Source: Climacium dendroides (lineage: Eukaryota; Streptophyta; Bryopsida; Hypnales; Climaciaceae). Taken from it: a stretch of 64,000 nucleotides of DNA. Shown piece after piece: positions 11,640 to 25,200 of the stretch (position 1 is the stretch's first letter; every line of letters begins with the position of its first letter). The stretch is from positions 26,677,538-26,741,537 of the forward strand of contig OX467091.1 of NCBI GenBank assembly GCA_950106755.1. Direction: 5' to 3'. Position numbers and translations under genes: made by a program. The notes below the pieces were generated by a model, which saw only the letters and a list, made by a program, of their open reading frames with translations, was not told the DNA's origin and did no database searches.

Positions 11640-14600
11640 CCTATATTGATTGGCCCCTCCACCTTCACCTGGAAACTACAAAGGGGTGAGATGGAAGGAT
11701 AATGAAATTTTTTATTTTAAATTGTTCTTTATGAGCTCAACGAGGGGTGTATAAAATTTTTATTTAAATTATTTTCTTGAGTTCACAAGAGGTTATAAAA
11801 AAATTTAATTTAAATTATTTTTTTGAACTCACTAGGAGGGTTGTAATGAAATCAATTTGATTTTTTTAAGCTCATTGTGACAACTTGTTACAATGAGCTC
11901 AAAAGATGCAATTTATTGCATTAACATGATTACAATGATTACAATGATTGAATAATCTAGACTTCTAATTTATTGTACCAAAATTTTCCTCCACACTTTC
12001 TTTTGTCATACCTTGGTAAATGCCTTCCCATCAAGTATTGCAAAAAAAGATCCCTCCTCGTCAAGTTGTAACTTCCTCCACAAGTTTTATTTGTACAATT
12101 TTCCCACAATGTAGTATTTCAATATTAATACCTCCCCCCCCCCTCACTTAGCCCCTTAGGACTAAAAAAAATCTTGACTTTCAAAATTGTAAGGATATAT
12201 TAAAATGTACAACTTTAGAATAATATTTTGATAATGGCTTTGAAACAAAATTTATAAATTATGTTCCATAGATCATATTGATATTGTTAAATATAGTATT
12301 ATATTAATAATAGTTTGCAACTGAAAATTGAAAATTCCTTCTTAAGCCAATCATAGATTGAATGTGTGGAATATTCTCAAGAATAATTTTCTCTATGTTT
12401 TAGATGTTAAGTTAATTATCATAACTTTTGAAGAATGTTTTTCTTAAATTATTTAAATTCAACTTTATCTTGGTGGATCATTTTTTGAACTAAAAAAGTA
12501 ATTTTTTTGCAGTCAAACCTATCCACCATGGCTTGAATTATAGAATATTTGTAAAGAAAAGTTCCAAAAATTTATATCCTACAAATGTAAAAGAACCAAA
12601 AAATAAATCCACAACATTTAGAAGGATGAAAGAAACAAGACTTGTTGTACTTGAGACATGTTTGCTAGGTACATTTACAACACATGGAGCCAAAGTAGCC
12701 TATAATAAGGATGTTTTTGAGCCCTCAAGTACAAAAATCTTTATACCATGAAGGTTTGACAAAAAAAATCTTCTTAATTTATAAATTTATTTGCCTATTG
12801 AACAATGATCACACCCATATATTAGTCTCTTTTAGAATACCAAAAATCACTAAAATTTATTGAAATTTTGGTATATGATATTTTGTCATATAATATATGC
12901 TATAGTTAATTTATGTTGCATTCTCATTTCAATTGATGACAAAATTGATGACAAAATTGATGAGTACATCATGATAATTTAAAAAATCAAGCTCTAATTT
13001 ACCTCTAAATGATTAGGGAGGGAGCTAAAGCATAGTTCTTATTTTCTAAACTAGCTCTTGTAACAAGTATAATTCTTCATTTGTATGGAATAACTTTGAC
13101 AATTGCCACCATTGAAATGAAACGAGACTTATGTAGCTTTTGTAAGGAAAAAAATTGAAAAAATTGCACAATATTTGACCATTGACAAGATTGATGAAAG
13201 ATTGATGACAACATTAGGTTGTACTTTGTACATATACTAAAATTGAATGCTAATTTTGGAATGTTCAAAAGCACTCTAAAAACTCTAATTTTTTAACTAC
13301 AAGTGCATATCACTATAGTTTTAATGTATAATTTTTTCAAATCACCCAATCAATCATTTCTTAATTTGATTGCATCAACAAGATTTAGTAGAAAAATTGT
13401 CTTGGGGCTCTTTGTTGATCACAAACTATTAGTGAGATTCACATATTGAATTTTTAGCAAATGTAGTTGTCGAAGCCAAGCCACATGGTGGCCTTGTGGA
13501 CTTTTTATTAGGGATTAACTTTAAAATGACTTTTTACACTTTCAATGCACCTTGCATTCATCCATTGTTAGTCAAATCTAAACATTAGGTCTTATAGGAA
13601 TTAACATTCAAACATCCACAAGCCCAAGGTGCATGTTCCATAGATGTCTTTGTAGAGTCCATTAGGATTGTTCTTGTTAACTTGTTAAATTGCTTTTTGA
13701 AAGTTACACATACAAATTTGTAGGAGATGGTATTGGAAATCCCCCTAACATGGTATTATTCTAGAGACAAAGATACTTAAACCTTAAATGTTGCAAGCTA
13801 GCACTTGGTTTGACTTTTAGTGCATTTTGGCAACTTCTAGCTTATCACTCTTGATTTTGATTGTAGGTTAAAATATTGATTTCTTTATTTTAAGTCCAAT
13901 TCATGAAATGAAGTTCATTAAGCATACAATAGTTTCTTTTCTAATTCAAAATTTTGAAAAATTATATAATTGAATAATTTATTACAATTTTTATTTTGAG
14001 ACCATATTCATGATTTAATCATTTAAAGTCATAGAAAGTTGATTTAGACAATGATGTTCTACATTGTAATATATGCATGTGGTATACATTTTGAATTTTT
14101 AAGTATACTTGAATTGGATATGACATTTTTGTAATTTTTCATAACAAAAGTTCACTCTAATTTTATATTTTAATCACCATCATTTGAATAGTTTACGACT
14201 CCTACAAGATGTAAGAATTTATCTTTGAAAACTAAATATTAAAATTTCATGCACATGTAGTTGCAAAATAGGAGGTTGCAAAATGGGAGAAAACAAAGTG
14301 AAGGTTTTTGAAAATCAAATTTGTGATCCTTGTCTCACATTTTGTAGGTCAATTAATTGGACACTCTTGTATACAAATTCCAAAAGTTTAATAAAATCCA
14401 ATTTCTAAGCCCCATTTGGTCATTGTAACAAAAAGTATTTTGTTTGTTATATTTTTCAAAGTAAACCATATCCCTTCTTTAGTTCATAGAATTTCCATAT
14501 CTTTGTGTGGAAATTCAAAATTATCATTATTGATCTTAAAAAAGAAAGTGAAGAAAATCCATATGAAATAGTAAATGACCATTTTCATAAAATTGTTAGA

Positions 14601-15999
14601 AAATGAAAATGAAAATGAAAATAAAAAATCACACAATCTTGTATAATTTAGATTCTAACACATAGAGCTTAGAATTGCAATCATTCATTGAATGTTTAGA
14701 AAGACTCATAGAGTTTTATCATCCAAAATAAACCAATCACAAATTCCAATGCTCAACAAAAAAAAATCCTTAGGATTGAATTCAAATTACATCCATGAAC
14801 CTACATGAGTTTGTTGTTCTTACTCCAATAGATAAGAGAAAAGTCCCATCGAAATATTTTCATAAAGAACTTTGTGACCCTAAGTTCAATCCTCAATCAA
14901 AAGTGACTATTAGTTCTTATAATTTATATTAATTAAAAAATAAAATTTAAAGTAAAAGATTACTCAGAAAGGGTTTTTTGAGTGCCACCTCCTCCTACAA
15001 CGTCTTTTTTTGTGTGTCCAAGATTTTAGGCAATGGATGTTAGTCCTCACTCAAAACGCCAATCAAAAAGCTTCAATTTCAAAGTTTTACTTAAGATGTA
15101 AAATGATTAAAAATCAAATCTACTTCATATTCTTATCCTTAAGTGCCTCAAGGTAAGTTTAGTTTACCATTTGTAGCCAAAATTGAGCCCAATAAGCAAA
15201 CACATTTGAATTTCTTTAGTTGTTATAAGATTTTGCAACTTAATTTGGAAAGTGCCCTCAAAATGAAATGTTGTTACATGAAGATTATCAAAAGCTTCTC
15301 CCTATATAATCCAAAAATTTGGGTTATAAGAAGAGTTATTGCCCCCTAAGTTGAAGGGGGTGAGTCTAAAATTTTGAAATGGCCATGGAATAGGAATTTT
15401 CAAGCTTGATAAATTATGTTTCTATAGGTTTTGCATACAAAATTTGTAGTTGGCCATACCACTTTAAAATCTCTAATTATTTTCAAGGCATGCCCAAGGA
15501 TAATGGTATTTCTACATTTCTTCAAAAATTCTATAGAAAAAATTAGGTCCTTATTCAAATAACCAAACACTAGTTATAGTATTGTAAAGATGGTTCTCCA
15601 TTAGCCACAAAATATTCATTTCATTACCAAATAACTTTCAAATTTGGTTTCATTTAGTTATTGGAGTATGCAACTAGACACTTTTTATTAAATAAAAATT
15701 AAGGATACTTGTGAGCATTTTTTTACCCACCCATGGTAAACTAGCGTTGCACAACCAGGTTCTTAGTATTGTTTTGTAAGTTTTGTCTTAAGGGTGCCTA
15801 GCGTCAATTCATTGTGCCTTCCAAGCAATGGATCTTTTCTAACTCCTACATGTGAAAAATAAACAAAACAACAAGAAATTCTAAATAACTATAAGTTTTA
15901 CCCTTTTATCTCAACTAACTAAGTCAATGTGTTTTTTATTCAAAATGAATTCAGTCTAGATTTATCATTTTTAAGTGATAGAACATGTTATGCCATTTC
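11640..15999. other. AT-rich intergenic DNA, no gene seen
   Basis: More than 4 kb have only short chance frames on both strands. There are homopolymer runs, including a C tract near 12,133. I could not assign any piece to a known element. Confidence 0.6.
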
Positions 16000-18900
16000 T
16001 AAAAATATAAAACTCGTCCTCATCCGAGCTTTCTAACAATAGTTATGGAAGGATGAAGTTTGACCGCTAATTGGTTCATCAAACTTCATCCATTGATTTC
16101 TACTAATCTACCTTATAATTTTACTTGAGATTTGACTTTTGGTCTCTAAATTATATTTACTATTTGAATTTATAATATGGTTGACTTTGGATGATTTATC
16201 TAACTTTCATTCATTTTGACCCCTAAACTTCATCCGTCTCTATCTTTCTCATTTTTTGTTGAATTTCTAAGTGTGAGACATTTTTGGAAACCTCTAAACT
16301 AAAGGTATCACAATCTGAATCTAAAACTTGGAGAAAATCTAGTTTTAATATTCTGACTTGAAAGGTTAGTTCAGCTAAGGTATTTAAAACCATCTACTTT
16401 GCAATTTGATAGTAATTTGGGTATTTAGAATCTTACCTCACTTTGTGAATCGTCTTGGACGTTGTAGATGAGTCTTCCAGGATCTCTATTTTCCTCTATG
16501 GTTCCGTCGCTCGGTAATTTATGCTCACCGCTTGAAAGTAGACTTTTAATACAAATTTGCAACTAAATTCTAGCTCCTCCTCCTTTCTTCTATTTGGGAT
16601 TTTATACTATATTTTTCTAATGGTTGGCTTAGAAAGCTCTTGACCTCTTAACCACTACTTTTCCATTTTTAGCTTGCCTAATGACACCTTGCGACATTTC
16701 ACATGGTCCACCCTTCGTGTTTCAATCCTATTGGTTGTTCTAGATACTTGAGATTTCTCCTTCTTCAACTTCAACTATAACAATCTAACAATTTGGTTTT
16801 CAATTCACAACTATCATTCCTATTGAGTTTTTGAACTCAAACTTAGTCTAAGCTAGAAGAGTTGAAAGAGTGGTGAGATAGAACTTTGTTTTGCATTCTT
16901 CCTTGCTAACCACACCTCCCTAATCTATCCTTTTTCCCTTCTAATCTATTTTCTAATTTCCTTATCAAATGCTTTAGCTCTTAGTTTGACTTTTGACTGC
17001 TTACTATTTTTAGACTTCTAATATATTTTCCTTGTAGAAGCTAAAACTAGCTTTCTAAGTTGATGTGGAACTTGCAAATCGGACTTTTCTAGTAGAAGTT
17101 ATGCATGGATGAAGTTTTGAGTCCTAATTAGTGTTTGAAACTTCATCCGCTTATATCTTATTCATTTTAGCTCGGATTTCTTTGTATTCTATGTTTCTGG
17201 AAAGCTCTTGACCTCTACTATAAGATTTTGAACTTCAATTTGTATTGACCCTTCTTCTTAGCGGCCTAACTACACCCTTGGTCTCGGCCCTAAAGAAAAA
17301 CTAATATTAAAAAAGACAACTTGACCAAACTAAGGTCGAAAGGCCTAACTACATAGAAATGATCAAAAGAAAGGAGAGGTTTAAAGCTTTGCTATCAAAA
17401 TGAAAATAACTAAGAGTTCAAATCCCACGAAGTCAAAGCTTCGCCGTGATTTTGAAATACACCTAAATTCTAAGACTGAGAGCTATAGCTTTGCCGTATT
17501 TTTTCTAACACCCAAAATTCTAAACATAAAAAACTATAGCTTCACCATATGTTTTGAGAATACTATAGAACTCTCCTAACTTCTAAACAACCAAAGTCAA
17601 AGCTTCGTCGTGATACAAGAAACAAGAAGAATACGGACAACCACAAGGGAAATGATTTGTTAGTAAACAATAAGCTACCAAATGTTAGTGCTAAAATAAC
17701 TTAAACGACGCTAGAGACTTTTCCCAAGCGGCATCGCCAGTCATAGGGGAAGGAGACTCTAGGATTAGTACAAAGTTAGTTCAAAACACCTACAAAACGT
17801 CAACAAAATACAAGAACTCCACAAAACATCACCCAAGCTTTAAATAACCCACAAAAAATGCCACAAGAAGATAGCTAAACTTGAAGGGACCCCAAGTCCT
17901 TCAAGAGAGCTCCAAAAACAACAACAAAGGAGCTTGAAATGCTCCAAAAACAAAGAAATTTGGCAACGTGGCCTAAATGACCAAAATTCAACTAAATGAA
18001 TCCAAATGAAAACAAGGCGGTTCAAAATGAACCTAAGGGGTGTTTTGAGAGGAGAATGGGTGCCCTTATATACTCTCCCAAGGGCACCCCCTCCTCTCTT
18101 TTCCTACAAGGTAATCTTATCAATTAAGATTTTCATCTAATTTGCCCAATTTTCACTTCTACACTGGTCCAAATTCCTAACTTTTGGAGAAATGCTCCAA
18201 ATCACAAACGGATTGCGCCATTGGCTTCAGAAGGCCGTTTTTAGTCTAAGGGAGCCCTCTCCCCTTTTTCCTACGTCAAAATCACAAAGATTTCTAGCGC
18301 TAACTAAACCAAAATTGGATAAAAATCCAACTTTTGAAGATCAACTTTTCTAAGAAAAGTAACTAGCCAAGGCTCTTAAGTAGGTGTAAGGGAGTAAGAA
18401 AAGACCCTGCTTCGACCTTAATCCGATTCTGTATGCTCCCCATACGCCGGTCAACTCCACGATTAATCTTTAAATTTGCCAATTTTGGAGGATCTTGATG
18501 GTTTTGCATCTTTTGACTATTGGAATGCCATGAAACTTATTGGAGCTTGTTATTAACATAAAAAAATCTATCCTAATTTTTAGTGAGATTTTACCACTGC
18601 CTGGATAATTTCTAGGAATTTCCCATCATTACTTCCAGCGGTTGACTACCCGGAAAAAGATCTTTTGAAGATAAAAAAAACCCGAGAATTTTCATGGAAC
18701 CTCTCATGGAGTTCCGCAAGGGATGTGCAAACTCATATTCCCGTTTTGCACATCTAAGGAAGGAGAATCAAATCCTGCTATCTCCTTTAACTTCTGGTAA
18801 AAAAGGAATCTTCCAAATAGAAGGGAATCTTGGTGAGCCGATTGCTCCGTTGGACTTCTGACATGATTTCCACTTCGAACTACCGTACTTAAGTTGTAGA
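16000..18900. other. Old degenerate repeat, family not identified
   Basis: This block is less AT-rich than its surroundings and contains diverged internal copies. GGATGAAGTTT...AAACTTCATCC pairs occur near 16,050-16,095 and again near 17,110-17,150. AAAGCTCTTGACCTCT occurs near 16,632 and 17,206. AAGCTTCGCCGTGAT-like words recur between 17,440 and 17,615. It may be the remains of a retroelement, but no protein domain survives. Confidence 0.45.
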
Positions 18901-21536
18901 TGCCCTCCTATGATTCGTCTTGAGTTTTCTTCATCTGCAGATTAACAATTGGAGTTTCTACTATTTTGCCAATGAAATGAGAAAACTGAAACCTCTTCTT
19001 TGGGAATCTATACTATGGTTTTTACATAGTTCCCTTGAAGCAATTTGGTTAGGATCTGTCACTAAAAGGCAAGGATAGACAAGTTGGGCAATTTCTACTA
19101 AACATGGTTATTTTGTACAATTTCTGGGTTTCTACCCTATCTACATGCAGGATTTGGTTACAAATAACAAGAAATGCTTCAATTAGGACCAATGGTCATA
19201 TTGGTATGTGCCATCTCCGTTTTGGTTATTTACTCTTTTTTGAGCTTTTTGTATATAAAACTACACTCAAAACTTTATAAAATCCAAAAAAAACAATTCC
19301 GAATCATGAGTGACCAAATGGACACTCACAATACTCTAACAATACAAAAATCAAATAGAAAAAAACTCTAAGACTTAGGGGGTGCACTTAGTTCTACTAC
19401 AACAAATCATGTGCAAACAAGTGGTTTCTAATAAACCATAATTTTAACTTCAAATTTTGAGCATTGTTTACTAATGACTATAGGATTCTACTCCCAAAAT
19501 TTCAAACTCAAATAAAATATGAAATGATTTCTAGAAGAGGTTAAAAATGCACTAAAATAGCATGTTTTTTTAACTCAAATATTTTTAGAGAACACATTTA
19601 GATGACCATTGCATCAATATTCAACTCAAAATGAGCTTTCAATAGAAAGCTATTTTTAAAAAAATTTAGTTCAATTTTTAGACAATTTTTTCTTATATAA
19701 TATAGAGGTGTGAAAGTTATTTTTCAGTTCTACAATGTATCTTTTTTTTACTTTAAAAATTTGTAACTAATTATTAACAAATAAAAATATCAATAATTCA
19801 AAACATAAACTTTCAAAGTAGAAAAATCTATTCATATTTTTTTCATTTAATTTTATGTAAAATTCAAAAAGTATATAGGGGGTTCAAAGTTTTATTCATA
19901 CATGGTTTTTAATGGACACTCTAAGTGACCCCCCCAACTCTAAGATCAAGAAGAAGATGTAACTTTATAAAACATATATGTAATATAAGAAATTTTAACA
20001 TAACATTACTATCAAATACTAAAGGGAGGTATTTGATTCTCTATTGTAGAAGGTTGTCAATCAAAAATTCAGTAACTACTATTCTTCTATTATGTCAAAA
20101 AAACTATTATTGGTTGGTTTTGAAGGAGTTTATCAAGTATTAGCTATATTGAAATACATTTGATTTTTTTGTATACAACAAAGGATGTGCTAAACAAGTA
20201 TTGTTAGTTCCTCAAATGGATCTATCCATTTAGGTATGTGATGGCTTTCAATTACTAAAGAAGCCTTGTCAAAGTTATATGTAAATTAGTTATCATTGTT
20301 GTAAATATCAATGTCCAAAAATCATTAGACATCAATGTATGTTTAAGTACACGAAAAATCCATGATAGTGATCTCATTGCTCTTTGTATTGTAATACCTC
20401 TTATTAAAGGGTGCAATTATTAAGAAATAAATTGAAATTGATTTGATGGTATATTAATTAGGTTCTTGTTTTTTTATAAATTGAGCTAATATATTCATTG
20501 TTATAGCTTCAAAATGAACTACAAAAACAATGAACATGATCATTGACTTTGTACTATAGGTGTGAATCCTATAGACCAAAATCTTTGCATTCACTATAAG
20601 AAATTTGTGTTTTTTTATATCTAAAATTTGCATGTGGATTGTGAGAGTGACATCTATTGATGTAAATATCAATGTCCAAAAAATCTTTTTAAGATTGATA
20701 GGATAGAAACATCCCTTATGACACCATAACTAATTATACACCATATAGGCAAAGAGAGCCACGTGAGTTTTTTTCCATCTAGACTATCCATGATGTGGCA
20801 CATGACATAGTAGCAGAAAAAGTGACCTAGCAATCAACGAGGATGATGTGGCATGCCTAGTCAATATACTTTTACGTTGTCTTAGAATTTTTATATTGCT
20901 TTTTGAGATGTAAACTTAGACATCTAGACATTTTATAAGATATAAATTAGTGTATATTGTACCCATAGGTAAGCTCAACAAAAAATAATATTTAAAAAAT
21001 ATTTAAGCAAGATAAATTATCAAAATCAGCAAGAGTTTAAGAAAATTTACCATCTATCATCAAGAGAATTTTTGATGGTAAAATAAAGGAATTACCTCAT
21101 TAATATTTAGTAAAAATGGAGGGTGGAGGGGACATATTTATAGTCATGGTCTATCCATAGTCATACAAAAGATATGAAATAATAAGATTGATTGTTGAGC
21201 ATCTAGATGTTATTTCAAATATGTAGATGTTGTTTCAGACATTCTACTTTAACTACAATTCTTGTTTTACATATCCCATATAGGTTGTTTTACTTTCTAC
21301 CCCCCCACTATGACCAAATAAATGCATTCATAACTATAAACAATGCACTCTAGTTATGTCAAACAACTTACTACTAATCATCTACAATATATTCTAATGA
21401 ATACAATGAGTGCAAGTACTCAACAAAGAACAATGACACTACATTAAAATATAACAAACAAGCATGGACAAACCTGTCAACATCTCAGTGTATCAAACAA
21501 ACAAAACAAAGTAAACAACCTAACTTAAGGTATGGA
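18901..21536. other. AT-rich intergenic DNA with a short direct repeat
   Basis: No gene is supported. TGTAAATATCAATGTCCAAAAA occurs twice in the same orientation, near 20,301 and 20,661, about 360 bp apart. The rest is featureless. Confidence 0.55.
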
Positions 21537-21726
21537 TAGTAAAAAGGTATAAAAGAACTAGGTGGTCCATCATTATTAAGTATTAGGTGTGTAAGTGCTT
21601 GTTGGTCTTCAAATTTGGGTGAAATTTTTTTAGATTCTAATAAAAATTTCACCTAAATTTAAGAGCACCAAGCTTTTACACAACTAATAATGATAGACTA
21701 CCAAGTTTTTTCATACTTTTCTACTA
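21537..21726. mobile_element. 190-bp foldback MITE-like element
   Basis: The left arm from TAGTAAAAAGGTAT and the right arm ending ATACTTTTCTACTA are inverted copies over about 80 bp. The inner pair is ATTTGGGTGAAATTTT / AAAATTTCACCTAAAT, with a loop of about 15 bp. The arms have diverged, with small gaps. The outermost bases do not give a clear target duplication, so the superfamily is unknown. Confidence 0.75.
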
Positions 21727-21902
21727 ATTGGAATAAACAAATAAGATTATATTAAAGCAAAATTCATGATAGATTCTTCAAATTCTAAGTGACTTCAAAG
21801 GACTTTACAAATAACTCTCAAGGCAACTAGAACCCCTTATCTAAGATTTATGGATAATTTGGGACAAATGATGTATTATTTTTTGTCCATTTCTTCTTTA
21901 AG

Positions 21903-21912
21903 GACATTAAAT
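21903..21912. repeat. Target-site duplication, left, copy 1
   Basis: GACATTAAAT directly precedes the left terminal repeat and is repeated exactly at 38,419-38,428. Confidence 0.92.
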
Positions 21913-22018
21913 CAGGGTTGCTAGCAGGCGAGCTTGTGAGCGTGAGCCCATGAGCCTGTGAGCCTGTGAGCGGGAAATTTTTTTTATTAAAAAAATTTGA
22001 GGGACCTATGACCGTGGA
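21913..22018 (+). repeat. Left terminal inverted repeat region, copy 1
   Basis: It starts CAGGGTTGCTAGCAGGCGAG and continues with three direct GAGC(C/G)TGTGAGC-type words, then a T-rich spacer and GGGACCTATGACCGTGG (22,001-22,017). The right end carries the same modules inverted at 38,219-38,418. Confidence 0.88.
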
Positions 22019-22264
22019 TGTAGGTGTCTTTTAAAAAAAAATATGAGTTCATTATTAAAAAATTTAACTTACTTACAAACTTAAATGAAATAAAAAATTG
22101 CAACAATCAATTGTGATTAATTTTTATAGAAAATATAGAATGCAAAATTGTGAAGGGAAATAAATCATACTAAAGATGTAGCCATAAAACACACAATGAA
22201 ATCAAATCATATTGAAAATGAATACATAACTATTTGACTCATGAGATATGTCAATCTCATGAAT

Positions 22265-25200
22265 CTAAGTTGCAGTGGACTCAGTTGCAGATGCCAAGAT
22301 ACTCTCAGACTCTGAAGTCTCTTTTCCCTCTGATGCTGATCCATCTATGAATTGCAAAACATTAAGAGCATATGTATCTTTTATACGTTTTGGTTCTAAG
22401 CTACCAAAGTTTGCAAACGCTGATGCTAATTGCTCTGCATAAATTGGGAGATTAAAAGACTTTTCCGGACTTAGAACAAGTTTGCGTCTCTTCCTCAATG
22501 CATTAGCGGACATCAGTTTTTGACGCCTGCAAAAAGAACAGATAGAATATTAGAATTACAAAATAGAAGAAGTAGTATGTAAAGGGAGACTCCAAAAATA
22601 TGAAAAACTTACTTACTAGGTTTAGTCTGGCGAGGAAATTTTCGAGGCACTATAGTCATGGCGTCTGGATCTTGTGAAGATGTAATTGGTGGTGGTGGTT
22701 GCGTTTCAGTTATTATCACATCTACTTCAGTGGTTTTCTTCATGGGTCTAAGGACACCATTGAAGACATTATTGTCCTCCTCCAAAGCCACTATATGTCG
22801 TCCCGTACCGTGACATGCTGTAATCGATGCATCTACAATTTACAAAATGCAATTCATGATATGAATGAATCACTATGTCAATAGATATATAAAAGATCAA
22901 TTATTGAAATGAAAACTAACCAGTAGATGCTGTGCAGTCCAAAACCAAGTCTCCTTCTTCAATTGTCCCTTCTATAAGGAATTGGAAGAGCCTACTATCT
23001 TTTTCGCGAGGGCCTCGCCATGGAATTTTGGTTTCTGGATTGATCAACATGGTATCTTCAGTTGTGTAGTTAATTAATGTGTCATCTTTGCGGAGGTCTA
23101 CTTTCGCCTTCTGCATTGCTTGTGACCGCTTTAAAAAGAACTTTGACTTCTCTTTATCACCAAGGTCCTTCACTAGAAGAGTGATTCCAAACTTCAAAGT
23201 CTGGAGTCATAAAAAAAATATATATTAGAATTGAATACAACAATTTTAGAATGCCAATTTCCATTAAAATCATGAAAACATTTGAAAACACTAACCGTTT
23301 CGGAGTCATCCACAGCTGAGGTTAAGTGCATACGATTGATGCCCAACCATTCCTTCTTCTTCACCAATGAAGGATAAGACTCGCACAATCCTGCAATAAT
23401 GCCCTTTGAATCGGCACACCATGACTAAAATACTATCATGCAACCATGGTCTTGTAAGTGCATATCTGCAAAGAGGAAGGCCGATTGAATGGCCTCATAC
23501 TCTAGGTCTGAATTCCATGAAGGTATTGCTTTCTCTGGAGCAGATACCTCTGGAACAGGTAAATTCTCTTGGCAGTCAGAAAAGATGAAGTCCACTAAGG
23601 GTGCTCGGCTCACTTTACCTCCATACATACGGGGCTTCCCTGATGCGAACTGCAGAAACAAATTAATTGAAATAATCAATATTTCATATAGCAATTGAAA
23701 ATTTTAAAAATCCCCCCCAATTAAAAAGATTCAAAGTTTTAGGAAAAAAACAATGCTTACCTTGTTTAGAAAGGTCGCAACTTCACTATAGCATGTAGGT
23801 CCCTCAGACTCCATGTTATCCATAATATCAGCAATAGAGACGTTCAAGATCAATTCCTCTGAAGTAACGTCTGCATCATCACTAACAACTATGACCTGAG
23901 TACCTTGTGTCACCATATCCTCTGTGAAATCTGGAAGTACTGCCTTTCTTTTCATTCCACTTTGCGATCCACTTTGCATGTGCGAGTTTTGATCAACCGT
24001 TGAAGAGGTTGGCACTTGTTTGTTCCCTTCTTCCTTCTTCTTGCCTTTGTTTTTCCCCTTGCCCTCCTCTTTTTCCTTCTCCTTCTCTACCAACTTCGCA
24101 AGACGCTCTGCTTCTTTTTTCTCCTTGTTCTTACGAATCTCCTGTTCTTTGTTTTCTTTCTTCTTGTCAGCAACCATCCTCCTTGCAATTGCTCTCTTCT
24201 TCTGTTGATCAGTGTAGTTGTTGAATTCGGGAACCTCCACATCAATGACGCCGAGACCATCTAATGATTTTCGAAGTTCCACCTCTGATGGATGAGTGAA
24301 TGTCAATGGACAATCTAAATACCATGCACCACCACTAAGATGAACTGTGGTGAATGTCTTCAGTTGGCTGGATGTATACATGCATTCTTCAGAACTCCGA
24401 TCCAACCATGTGGTCAGAAATGGAGGAAGATCCTCCCTAGAGATGGCGTTCTTTTGTAAGAGCTCATACTTGAAGTACCTATGATAAGAACATAAAAAAT
24501 TTAATAATAATGACATATCAAAATTTGAATACTCATTAAAATATCAATGTTTAGGGTTATTTCACACAACTGACCACTTCAACTTCAAAAAACAAATCAG
24601 AAACAGTTGTTCACTACAAAAGTATTCTAGGCATCCAAAGAAGTTCTACTATGCACGACTATTCTATAAAATAATGCTATAGTGAGGGTACAATGAAGGT
24701 TTACGATTCCCCTTGTTGGACCTAATGCAGGTTTGGGGGGGTTTTCATCGTACCGTAGCCTTCAATGTTGTCATTGTATTTTAGAAACTAATTCACTTCA
24801 TTTAAAAAACTCAAACACTCAAAACAAATAACCACATATACTAATCTTCTAAGAAATTGATGAAACATAAAATCCAAATTCACTTAAACATATCGGAAAA
24901 TAACTCTACGAACAGCGTCATTTGAGCCATCAAAATTTAAGAAGGTTTCGGACTTCTTGAAAGGATTCGATCCCTTCAAAGCTGGGCCGAAACCTTGATC
25001 CCAAATCTTCCTCCTCCATCCTTCTATATACTCTGAAAGATACTCCGGTTGAAGAGGGACTGCCATATTGATTGTGAGGCCATCTTTCTTGACCACATTG
25101 TCGAAGTATTCCACTGCGCAATCCTCAATCTACAAGATGTTCTTGTTAAATAATTTTCATTGTTGTCAAACATTAATAAAATGCACCACTTCAAGAAAAT

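Noticed and set aside
11423..11689. 88-codon Tyr/Ile-rich frame
   Set aside because: Direct product of the 46-bp minisatellite.
24000..24264. + strand frames rich in Phe/Leu/Ser
   Set aside because: Antisense shadow of the Lys/Glu coiled-coil exon of the methyltransferase fusion.
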